Shown here: positions 31,578 through 44,885 of the stretch, in pieces
Layout: every line of letters starts with the position of its first letter
How positions within the stretch are numbered: position 1 is the first letter of the stretch
Assembly: GCA_020543525.1 (NCBI GenBank)
Contig: JAHYIO010000033.1
Span: 1,302,001-1,366,000 of the forward strand
Reading direction: 5' to 3'
Source of the DNA: Coriolopsis trogii
Lineage: Eukaryota; Basidiomycota; Agaricomycetes; Polyporales; Polyporaceae
DNA: 64,000 bases
Program-made: the position numbers and the translations under genes
Notes under the pieces: generated by a model
What the model was told of the DNA's origin: nothing
Seen by the model: only the letters and a program-made list of their open reading frames with translations
The model's database searches: none

Positions 31578-31772
31578 ATGGGCAACATCCGGCGCCTGGC
31601 AACCTTGGGCGTCGCCGCCGCCTGCGTTCCTCTCTCTCTCTCCCCCGTCCTTGCCGCATCCCTCGTCTCGTCTCTTCATACTCAGACCTCTCGAGGCTGC
31701 CCAGGTCCCATCCGGGGACGTTCACTCTCTTTCGATCACGCTCTTTTTGCTCTCCCTCGCTCCCTCGCCTAA
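31578..31772 (+). other. candidate alternative first exon or upstream ORF with a signal-like start
   Basis: Opens MGNIRRLATLGVAAACVPLS, a plausible signal peptide. A possible intron from 31705 (GTCCCA) to 31773 (CCTAAG) would join it in frame to the ATG at 31782. The donor is weak, so it may instead be an upstream ORF in the pyrimidine-rich leader. Confidence 0.35.
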
Positions 31773-31781
31773 GTCTCCAAA

Positions 31782-33946
31782 ATGTTACACGACGTCTTCG
31801 TCGACAAACGCGGGCTCCACCGTCGCTTCTCTGGCAACAAGCGGCAAGTGTTCACCAAGGGAGTCGTCCCCTGGCTCACCGACCCCGCACTTACTGAGAC
31901 CACGACGACCCAGCCACCTGGTGAGTTCCATTCCTCAATATTTTCCTAGACATCTACGAGCGCGCATGGGCAAATTGGCACCAGTCGAGTTGCCCTGTGC
32001 GGAGATTTCTACACATAGTCCGCCAGCTATTGCGGACGCAGCGTCGATGCATCCCCGCCTCTTCTCCCCTGCTTGGACTCCAAATCCAATGCATCCATGC
32101 TCGCTTCCCCCAATTGTATGATCCCGCAATCCCCACCGCACACCGCAATTGTCTATTTCTCTGCGCACTTGTTTGCACTCGCAGTGCGCGCCAGACGGAC
32201 GACTGTACTACCTACACCGCATTCGACGTCGGCCGAACGCTCAACATTACTGACATTTGTCCCCAGCTACTCTCCCAGTCCCTCCGACGACCACAAGCGC
32301 TCCCGCTCTCCCACCTACGAGCACCACGGCGGCGGTTGGACCTACGGATCCTACGAACCCAGCTCCGCTGTCCACCACCACCTCAGTAGCACCTATTCCG
32401 ACCACGACTAGCACTCCGCCGCCTACGCCTTCTACTACGCCAGCGACATCTGCTACCCCCACGACTAGCAACACGCCGACTACCCAGGCCCCTCCCCCAG
32501 TGAAAGATGTGACAACTCAGGTCCAGGTCACTATAACGCACACGCCATCCGTCACAAGCGCGAGTGCGACGTCGCTAGCTGCGAGTCCCAGCACTACCAC
32601 GACACCCAACTCCCCTACCTCAAGCACTGGTGTGGTGATTGCCGGAATTGTTGCTGGTATAATTGCTGTCGCTGGTATTGTCTTCGCAATCGTATACTTT
32701 GTGGTATGTGCATTTTGATTTGCAGTGCGTATGCAGTTCATTTACCGTTATGTAGCGTCGCTCCCGCCGTAGCAGGGAGGAGGAGGACGACAATGACTTC
32801 AGTGCGAACGCATTCCGTCGTCAGTCGGTCATGCTTCCGGATGATGGCGCCTCCGGGATGTCACGCGCGATGAACTACAGTCGTGGTGGTGCGCGACCCC
32901 CAACCATGATCGAGCAGAAGTTGGCCACCGCACCGGTCTCTTGGAACACGTCGCCCATGCCACCGCACCCATACGGATATGGCTCGTACAACTCGTTCAC
33001 CCCGGGCGAGATCGTTACTCCCACGACAGGCATGAACTCGGCCAACCCGTTCTTCACTCCTTATAGCCAGTCGCCGGTCAGCTCCCCCGTCTCAGTCCCG
33101 GCCTACGACTCGGTTTATGACGGGCGCAACAGTCCCGCTGTGTCCCGGCAACCGTCCAACGCGTCGACGGCAATTCTGTCGCGCCAGACCTCACTTGCCT
33201 CGAAGCCTCTGCCTGACGTTCAGCTTGACGCACAGTATGTTGATATGAGCCGGTCCAGCGTCACTCCGTTCCAAGCGGCCCAATATGCGGAGATCTCGCG
33301 TCGTCTCAATACTACCCCGCCCCAGCCCCTCCCCTTGGGATCAGTAGCTGAAGAGCTTGAACACCCGGCGCAAGAGGTCACTGTTCCACCCCAGGTCGCA
33401 GTCGAGCCGCTTGACCTCCAGCCGTCCATCAGCTTCGACGAAGGTCAACGTCTGAACGCTCAGCCTACCCCGCGCGAGAACTCTTTCCCAGAGTCTCCCT
33501 TCGCCGACCCGACGATGAGCATGTACGAGGAGCAGCAGCAGCACGTCTCACGTCGCGATTCCGACGGCTCCTTCCTCCAAGCGCCTGAGCCATCGTTCGC
33601 CGCCAAGCCGCGTATCACGTCGATCCCGCCCACGCTCCCAGAGATCGAGATCCAGCAGCGTCCGTTCTCGCCCGTCTCGCTCGACTTCCCCGCATCTGTG
33701 CACCCCACGCCTTCGCCGTTCACTTCGACGTTCACGATCCCGTCGCCGCCGCCCAACGCGCACTTCTCTGAGACGTCCGCGCCTGCTGTGGCGGCTGCAT
33801 CGGCGGAACCGGTCTCTGCGCCTGCACCTGCACCTGCTCTCGCTCAGGCCCCGCTCCGTGGAACGTTTGGCACGATGCCGATGGCGCAGCGGCCAGACAC
33901 CGTGTACACGCTCTATGACGAGGAAGATGCCTATGCGGGCATCTAA
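31782..33946 (+). CDS. Ser/Thr-rich single-pass membrane protein (Mid2-like layout)
   Basis: Exons 31782-31920, 32267-32703 and 32756-33946 give 588 residues in one frame. The N-terminus MLHDVFVDKRGLHRRFSGNK has no signal peptide; see the alternative exon at 31578. A Thr/Pro/Ser-rich ectodomain, probably heavily O-mannosylated, is followed by one transmembrane helix (GVVIAGIVAGIIAVAGIVFA) and a basic RRSRRSREEEDDND stop-transfer segment. The cytosolic part is about 400 residues, rich in Ser, Pro and Gln, with no domain I know; it ends TVYTLYDEEDAYAGI. The layout is like fungal wall-stress sensors (Mid2/Wsc class), but no WSC cysteine domain is present. The first intron, 346 nt, is unusually long and might hide another exon. 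The leader at 31620-31781 is pyrimidine-rich. Confidence 0.75.
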
Positions 33947-34950
33947 GCTTGCAACAACTGTATCATCACCTTGTCGTGCCCCCCTCTGGTGCGCGCGGGT
34001 CATCGTCGCATCCGGGCCGTTGTAGCATTCATCTCTGGGTTGTAATCGGCGTTCATGTCGGCGGCGGCGGGGCAGAACTGGCTTCTCTGGGCACACACGA
34101 GCATGCACCCTGGCTGCCTCCGCCATCCTGTCCATTCCTGTCACGCAGTGCGTTGTCGTTGTCGTCTTCATTTATGGTTGTTGTGTGTGTGCTCGTGCCT
34201 CCCCCCGTTGGCGCTCTTGACGAGACATAACGTGTCTGCTTTACCCTCTACTCTCTGTCCGCCTCGCGCGCTGTCGCGATGCGCCCGCTGCCGCGTATAC
34301 GTATACCTTCCCTCCGATATCCTCACTTGTACTCCCTGCGCTCCTGCGCTCCCCGTATTCGTGCCTCCTCTTTAAATGGGCGCAGCGATGCGCCATCCGT
34401 CGTTTTCCTCCACCCTATTCCTCTACACCCTTGCGTTCCTTAGTGTCTTTGGACGGTGCGGCTGGCGACGCTTGCCTGGCTTCACCTCACTGGGTAACGG
34501 GCCGCTTCAAACTCGTCGATACCTAGAAGCAGAAATAGTTTTGAATAGGGAATTGTTGTTACCACTTACTTTGTGACTACTTGCCTTTATTGTGTACTTG
34601 CTTACCGTTCGCGATGAAATACGTCGGCTGTTGTCGAACCACAGTAACGGTGACAGTGTGGAACTGCAAGGTCGATCTCATGCATGCGGTGGCAAGTCAA
34701 CTTTGTGGAGTGGGGTTGCCGAGTTGCGGGTGGTTGTTTTCGGTTGGTGGTCGTACATGAATGCATATATAACCACACAACGACAGGCTACCGGGCGAGC
34801 ACCGGCCGTTCATCCACACTTATGCCAGCCCAGGGCCTACGTGCATGGATGTCGTTCTGGATGCGGAAAAGTACTCAGTTGCGGATTCAATGTCGAAGAG
34901 GAGAGTTGAAGAGGCATGAGCCCCATCAGATCATCAAATAATACATGGAG
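33947..34950. other. intergenic region, no recognised gene
   Basis: About 1 kb, probably including the 3' UTR of the preceding gene. Nothing else supported. Confidence 0.45.
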
Positions 34951-34954
34951 AAAG

Positions 34955-35690
34955 AAGTATGATACCACAGTGGTTCAGTGTCGAGAGATTGCATAATGCG
35001 CATCTAGGTGAGTTACAGCTGGCATCCACGTTCACGCCGCCGGACGCTCGAACCCAACCCAGTACCATCGCCCCGTCGTGGGATGCCTCTAGTGGGCACG
35101 CTTCTTCCTCGCCGGCATCGTCTTGGACTTCCGTGTCCTTCGGTTTGTCAACACGTGCCACACCAGGACCTGTCTTGCAGAAGGCGGCGGCTTCGTCAAG
35201 CCGATACCTGACCTCGATGGGGACAACGATGTGATGTTGAGATCGACGGGCAATATCCCTTCCCCTGTCAATTCCCAACGTTACTGGTGGTGTCTCTGGG
35301 CTCGTTCGAACGCCGTCCGCCTTGTGCCAAGGCGTCTGCATAGCGCACAAAGGTATCGTATCTGGGATTGACGCAGCCTTGATAACGGAGTCGATGGTAA
35401 TTTGCTGCAGGAATATCGTGTTGTATGTCACCTGATTACCTCCTTCCCAAGTCTATGCCAATCAAGGATCAGCGCTCGAAAGTCCTGAAACCGAACATGT
35501 CGGAAGTAAAGAAAGAGAGCAATTTACACAGGCAAGTGGTGAGTGGCAATCGGACACTCTCCTCGAAAGTCTCCAAGAACGCTTGATCGATCTGATTCGA
35601 GCGAGTGGGATAGTCTGCCCATACCTGTTTCGTCGAAGAGATCTTCACCAACAACAGATCGTCCCCGGTAGGCGGTGCAGGATGAGAAGG
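34955..35690 (-). other. possible unknown gene or gene relic
   Basis: Two adjacent minus-strand segments look protein-coding. One reads ISSTKQVWADYPTRSNQIDQ then AFLETFEESVRLPLTT. After a possible intron (GTAAATTGC to GTAATCAG) the next reads TIFLQQITIDSVIKAASIPD, TIPLCAMQTPWHKADGV, VVPIEVRYRLDEAAAFCKTG and DTEVQDDAGEEEACPLEASH. The composition and absence of stops over about 160 codons favour coding origin. I found no start codon context or domain and do not recognise the family. It may be the end of an unknown gene or a decaying copy. Confidence 0.35.
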
Positions 35691-36518
35691 GGTTCTTCGG
35701 TTGCTTAGTTAGTGTAATTGACGTTCTTGGTAGCTACTACAGACTGGACTTCGGGTCGTTGGCAATCAGGTCCGACTAGTGGCCCGGGCGGTCGTTGGTG
35801 GAGAGAGATATGCGGCTCGAATATTTCTCCTGGATGGAAGATAAGACAGAGGGAGAGTCGTAGATGGTGTCAACTTCGCCAAGATTGCAACTGCTAGTCG
35901 CATGAGGTCCATTGGTTATGCTGGAGCGCGAGTGAAGAGGGACAAACGAGCAAGTGGCTCACATGAGGCGCTTGCAAAATAGCTCTAATACAATCGGACA
36001 CAGACAAAGCTTCGACCGCTTAGTACAAGTGGTTGTGCTTGCATGTGGTCGTGCAACCACTAGTAGTAGTGAGTGGCAAAATTTACTCGTTTTGCTATGC
36101 TGCCTGTGATGTCAGCGGGCCGTTCACCAGCTCTTATATGAGCACAAATACATTCACCTCAAATGACAGTGTCTTATCGAGAAGTTGCAGTGTTGCCGTA
36201 CGACCACGTTGAGCGGAGGTCGATGCAGCACGAGTCGGAGGTACGGAGTTCAACCTGGTGGTGCGGCGTCTAACTTAGCGATTCAGCCGACAGGCGCTGG
36301 TACGTGTACCCTTCGGCTCATTCATGTTGTTGTGATCAAGACAACATGCATGAAGGGCCCGCGGCCCAGGGACAAGCCGGGCAGACTCAGAACAGATACC
36401 GCATACGAGTATGTTGGTGACAGCCGCAACCGACAGGTGTTTGTACAAGACAGTAGGCCCAACATTGTTTGAAACTAACAACGTCGTACCCCTTCCCCTC
36501 GACTCTTCTCTATTGCCC
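35691..36518. other. intergenic region with a short hairpin
   Basis: No gene. A perfect 8-bp inverted repeat, AGTGGTTG and CAACCACT, spans 36028-36061. Confidence 0.4.
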
Positions 36519-38961
36519 CTACGCTGCCAGTGAAACACGGAGCGGCATGGCGGCGCCAATGTCCTCCTTCCCCGCAACGAGGGGAATCATAACGCCCGCA
36601 GGTGCGCGCAAAATAACCGGCTTGTCCTCGGGAATGGCAAACTTGAAGGTCTCTAGCAGATCGGCAGCCACAGCCTGGAGTTGATAGAGCCTAATGAACG
36701 CGTTCAACCCTGCGCCCTATGTGAACATCGCGAGGCTTTACTTACGCGAAGCGCCAACTGAACACCAAGGCAAACGTCAGTAAGTGAGGCGTCACAATCA
36801 GAGAGACACATGTAGACTCACCCGATGCATGCACGCACTCCGGCGGCTGTTGGTTGAGTGGAGATTCACAGTCAGAGCTGATCCTCGTGTCACCTTAGGG
36901 CTAAGGATGGCACTCACCAAAGGAAAGCCTGTAGGGCATATAATATCATTAGATCTGTCGCAGAGAGCATACCATGAAGAGGTTCACTCACAAATTTGCA
37001 TAAACACCAACTTTGACCTGCTTCTCGGCATCAAGCCTGGAGAAACGGTCCGGGTTCCACTCGTGTGCGTCCTCGCCCCACACATGAGGTAAACTGAAGT
37101 TATTTCTCATGAATCCCACCGTTCGTCGCGTCATAAGAAGGCAAGGAACGCACCGATTGTATCCCGCGACAGAGATAATGATGGCCTGTCCCTTTCGAAC
37201 AGGAACTTCTGTGATCAGGCTTCCGTCTTTGCCCCTCACCGGGTCCGAGAGCGGGATCACGTCGTCCTTCCCAGCCATACGATCAATATGATATACGATT
37301 GGATGGAACCGCAGTGTTTCCTTTGTACGCCTTCGCTCAGTATTTCTGAACAAAGTGGGGCGAAAAGTACACAGTACGTACCTTGATTGCGGCCAAGGTG
37401 ACCTTCATACTGTCGAGATCATCGAGAGTGAAGTTTCCGCCACCGCGCTCGGCGACCTGAGCGCGCACGCTCCTGATCTCCTCACGTATGCGCTTCTGGT
37501 ACGCGGGATGCTTAGCGAGTTCGTACAGCATCCAGCTCATCGTGGAGGAAGTCGTTTCATGGCCTGCAGACGTGAGGGTGTGCATCTGTGCGAGGACTTC
37601 ATCTTCGTAGAGACGCTGGTTGGGGTTCTCCGCTGCATTCGCCCTCACTGCAGACATCACAGATCGTAAGTACAGTCAGAGAGCTAAAACTAATGAGAGG
37701 CAGGCTTACTGAGTATGCTCATCACGTCTTTCTTACCCGCACGCTCCTCGCGTCCGTCCGCCATATTCGAGTGAAAGAGCGGCTTTCCGATGCTCTCGAA
37801 ATTGGCCTTCAAGCGACGAAGGCGAACATAGTGCAAGGATGGTGTGTACTTCGTGAGCCAGAGCAGTGAGTCGGGGATGTACTTCCAAAGGGATCGGTAG
37901 AACAAAGTAGTCGCACTCGGGTACAACTGGGCGCTATTCCTGTATTCCTGTGTCAGGCAGCACGATGACAATGTAAGAATGGGTGTACTTACAAGGTGCG
38001 GCTATACTCCTGTGCGAGGTCGCTCCCCTGCTCGTTGTCCAGTGTACCAAACCTGTAATCAAATGCAGCTTGAGAGACGCATGAGTAGGAGGTACAGCAA
38101 GAGGCGACAATGATGGCATACCTTCTCCAATAATGTCGAAGGAGGATCGTCCAAGCCATCGGTTGACATAGACATTGCCTCCGGGGTTTCTGGATAACTC
38201 GGCCGTCCATTTTTCCATGAGCTACGTGATGCATATCGTCAGTATGTCCATGTCATATTAGATTGCAACATGCCTTCGCTGTCTTATTCTGGAAGAGCGG
38301 CAAGAACGACCGAAGTTGCTGCGCACTGAACGCGGGATTCATTGCCTTTCGGTGACGATAGTGTGATTCACCTGTATGTCGCATTATAGCTCAATTGCAG
38401 AAGTGAGATATGCTTTCAACGCACCCTTCGCCGCCAAAATACCTGGGCCCAATAATAGCCAGGTGAGATGGTTCCAGTCAGACCGCTTTGGGTAGTTGTA
38501 GCCGGATTTCTGCAGGATGTACTGTATGGCCTACAAAGGCATAACCTCATCAGCTGAACTGCTAAATTGTACCGTCGTACACACCTTTGGATCGGCCGTC
38601 ATGACCTCTTCGGCCTGTGAGTACACCCGGGTGAGAAGTGAGTTACATCATCTCCGCATAAACTTGCGTACCCCGTAGTATCCAAAGATGCGCCACGTGG
38701 AACCGTACTCCCGCATCCAGCGGAAGTCGAGCGACGCAGCTTCCCTATCATTCACAAGTTCGAGCTCATTTCCTGGGTGCCAAGTGGTAAGATTAGTAAT
38801 AACAAGTGAAACAGCTAATTCGTTCACGTACCGAGTATGAGCGACGTCGACGAAGGGCCACGAAGGTTGCTCGACCTCTTGCTGCATAGGTACCGGACAC
38901 ATAGCAAAGCGAGAGGGACGATGCAGCCGAGGGCAGCGAGAGTAGGGATATTGGACATCAT
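36519..38961 (-). CDS. cytochrome P450 monooxygenase
   Basis: Membrane-bound heme-thiolate monooxygenase with about 15 exons from ATG 38961 to TAG 36519. The N-terminal anchor is MMSNIPTLAALGCIVPLALL followed by CVRYLCSKRSS. The I-helix oxygen-binding motif is HTLTSAGHETTSSTMSW (A-G-x-E-T-T). The K-helix E-x-x-R appears as ETLRFHP after splicing. The meander region is HEWNPDRFSRLD. The heme loop is assembled across several tiny exons: a reading through NLLSF, AAGVRACIG and WRFALYQLQ gives F-x-x-G-x-R-x-C-x-G, cysteine included. One of those exons is only 11 nt (GCTTTCCTTTG). The end APAGVMIPLV...MPLRVSLAA is usual for mushroom P450 groups near CYP512/CYP5144, but the exact family is not certain. 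Needs NADPH-P450 reductase; substrate unknown. Confidence 0.88.
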
Positions 38962-39300
38962 GCTGGAGGATACCCAAGTAGTTGAGTTGGGATGGTCTGG
39001 GGAGGTCGCGTCTCCAGGACCGGCCTTATATGTGTGCAGTTCAATTCGAGTATGACGTGAGGTAGCATGACCCGCGGGTTGAGTCGCCGTGCTGTCGAAG
39101 TCGCCCTCTATTGCCCCGAGTGGCCAGTACGCGCATAACCACGTACGTAAGGATAGATCTCTCCGTACACGAGTCTGGACAATCAGTGGTTCGTATGGCG
39201 GCCGACGGGTAAACCCTGCACAATGGGTAATGACACACCTTGCGATCGCTGGTGGATAAGGAACTGCAGCTCCAGGGTCTCCTGCGTTTCCATAGAAGAC
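38962..39300. promoter_or_regulatory. P450 promoter region with TATAAGG box
   Basis: TATAAGG on the minus strand at 39024-39030, 69 bases before the start codon, within CACATATAAGGCCGG. Confidence 0.5.
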
Positions 39301-40730
39301 CCATGGTGGCCGCTGAGAATCATTTGCACTCGAGCAGCCATATCAGTCGGCCTCAAGCTGTCAACTTGATTCTGGCTCGAGGAATACTGTTACTCACAAT
39401 GACAAGCTACCGTTGTGTTGGCGTAAAGCGAGCTACCTCATGTGAATGCGTTCACGGGCGCTGACGAGAATGGCCTTTGCTCGTGGACATTTTCGAAGGC
39501 GTTGGAGCACAGAAAAACTGTTTTGGAGTCATGCTACGAGAGCGAGCGTACGTCAAACATTCTCAGCATTGAGATGCGGAAGGACATGACATATATTCGA
39601 AGGCGTCTTACCGATGTGATAGGCTGGTCGCATGCTTATGCATGTACCGATCGGAGGATTTGTGCATGGTCTCGGGCGGTGTTGCCGTAACTCGTCAGTG
39701 CGAGAGATGCACATTAAACGCAAATACGATCCGTGGATCACCTCCCGGAGGCAACAATGCCATGCTTCACAAAGAACCTGCAGCCTGCAGGCATTGAGGT
39801 GCAGTGAATGATCATGAGCGATCACTGAGCGAACGGATCGCGAGGCAGCAAGTGAGAAGCAATTGAGGGCTCGATGTATCCGGCCGTGTCACGGTGTTCC
39901 TCGCTCAGATGTCTAGTGACGAGAGCCTAAGGCTGGAGAGTTATAGTTGCCAGTGCTTACGATTGCTTTAACGCGTACCTTCAAGCGTTGCTTGCAGCAG
40001 GAAGCTGATCTATATCGACGTCGAGGCACGATGAACATCGTACTTTTCGGCTTCAAGTTGCAGCCAGGTTGACTGTTGTCTTCCCTAAGCAGACGATATC
40101 ATGATATGTGGGGATGGACGGAGGTTGGCTGTTGATCGTGACATTTGGTAGCTGCATGTCAGAGACGCCCACAAGCCGGGAAATTCCGGCACCCGCTTCA
40201 GACATTGATTTCCTCCAGCTTCCTCCCCTCCGACTCCTTGTTGATACAACTTACGACTCACGAAGACGGCTGCAACTTGGATTGTCTCAACTCTCCTCTC
40301 AGATAGAATACAGTAAACCGACATATGACTGTTGTTTGGTCTACCAGGCTGATAGCGCTAGCTGGCATCTCACGATGCTACGCCGCCACCGCTTCTTTCT
40401 GGCTGAAACTGAGCTCAGAACGCTTAGGCTGTCATGAGGTCGTCGACCCCAGAGGCTCATGGCGACCGTGGGCCCGGGGAGTATACTGTATGATACGGAA
40501 GGATGGGACTTGAGATGTAGGTTGACGCTGAGTCTTCCGCACGATCTCTAGTGTTCTGACTACCTCGTCCGACCTTCCTCTAGTTATACGCCGCGAGATG
40601 CATTGAACCCTGTTTCCAATACACCGGGTGTGAGCGGAGGACCCCGGTACCCTTAGTCGTACACGGTTGCCACATAGCAGTGCGTCTATCATGCTTGCAG
40701 CCGCGCATACGTACCAGGAGGTAGGTGCAT
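39301..40730. other. intergenic region, no recognised gene
   Basis: About 1.4 kb with only short frames rich in stops; nothing recognised. Confidence 0.4.
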
Positions 40731-40803
40731 AACCTGACCTTCCTCTCCTTCCCTCTTCGTGGACGTGATTCACTCCAGGATACGCATTGACTTTCCGACC
40801 GGT

Positions 40804-41755
40804 AATGACTCACCGAACTCCATCCGACGCAAGACGGGTCCCTGGATCGTCAATGGTGAAGTTGGAGGCTGGCGCAGCTTTGCAAATCGACGCTGTACCA
40901 GTGAAGCGAGAACCTGGGTTGCATGGCAGAGATGCTCAGGTGAGAGGGAGTTAGTGCGATAGGCGTATGTATCTCACTGTTTCTCGAGGTAGCCCTTCTT
41001 GGGGTTCGGAACAGAGTCAACACCCGAACTGTTGGACATCCTCGTCCAGCAAGTGAACAGCATACCGTATGCCCTCCGTCGGAGGGTTCAAGAAGACGCA
41101 CTTATTGCACCCGGGAAGGAGCAACTATCGACCCCGGAAACCGTATGAGATCACGAGGACACCGCATCTGACCGTGGTGACTGATCTCGATTCCTCGTGT
41201 AGCTCCGATTCATAATACAGTTGCTGCAATATCAAGCTCCTTCACCCATTAGCCCACCGGCCCTCAATGCGGCGGAGAGCGTCCCCAGCATCGACGAGGT
41301 GCGTACCTCCTGTGATGCCCCGGAGGAAGGTCATACCAACAGCTTTCGTACGTCGACTTCTGGTAATCAGACGCGTACTATGGTCTCTCAGGCAATGCGA
41401 GATCTCGAATACCATCAAGCCCACGGGAATGTGCAGAATCCTTCGCGTCACAAGCCCAGTCCTCAGTGGGATGGCGTCACGAACCATCATCGACCTTCCC
41501 TTACGACTACGGCCGCGCCTTCCATCGGCCTCTATAATCGTGTGAAGACGATAGATGGCGACCGTAACCCGGAGTTCGAGCACGACTTCGCTACATGGTT
41601 CGATGCTGGAGTGCCGAAACAGGATTGATAGCATGACTTCGATCTCTCTACATAACATTCGTAGGCTTACTCTCATGTCGTGCGGTCTCACTTCCGAGGC
41701 GAACTACATCCCTACAGTTCTCCCAATACTGCAATACGTACGGGCCCCGTAAGCG
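40804..41755 (+). other. possible unknown gene or gene relic
   Basis: Several plus-strand stretches look coding. One begins at an ATG near 40804 (MTHRTPSDARRVPGSSMVKL). Another near 41000-41150 reads FLGFGTESTPELLDILVQQV then NSIPYALRRRVQEDALIAPG. A third, 41221-41628, is open for 135 codons (SVPSIDEVRTSCDAPEEG, NPEFEHDFATWFDAGVPK). GT/AG borders between them are plausible but I could not build one certain model. No known domain. Confidence 0.3.
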
Positions 41756-42149
41756 TACAGACTCGGGACTCTTCTGTAGATCTACGGCAGAAGGCTTACT
41801 ATCTTCCACAAGTTCGCCGTGCCCAGGTCTGAATGAGAATACCCAGGATGACGAAGTTGCTCTAGGTCTGAGCTTTTGAGATGGTGTGGTCTATGATATG
41901 ATGGTTCTATCGCCCAGTTCTGAATCATCTGAATCGTATGATGTCACAAGGTAGGGTGCGCATGCCAGCCCATTGTCAGTCCTCCACGATCAATTTTTCT
42001 GATTCCGCTGTTGGCTCGCTGGCAACTCGTTTCGCCCCAAGGCTATCGTTGTTAAACATACTGCAGGCAACCAAGAACTCTATGATTTCGACTTCCATTC
42101 GAACTGACGTCCTATTACCAGTCCCAGTCTATCAACTAGCCATGCGAAA
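41756..42149. other. intergenic region
   Basis: About 400 bases after the monooxygenase stop codon; no feature seen. Confidence 0.4.
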
Positions 42150-44813
<2,664 letters not shown>

Positions 44814-44877
44814 GTCTGAAGAAAAGAGGCTAGAGAAGCTGGAGGATGCGCTGGCCTGGTCCGCTCTCGTCTAAGGG

Positions 44878-44885
44878 CTTATATA
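44878..44885 (-). promoter_or_regulatory. TATATAAG box of the phenol monooxygenase gene
   Basis: On the minus strand, about 72 bases before the start codon at 44813, within GCATATATAAGCCC. Confidence 0.55.

Noticed and set aside
33548..34171. 207-codon minus-strand frame in the membrane-protein gene
   Set aside because: Arg-rich antisense shadow of a repetitive Ser/Pro coding exon.
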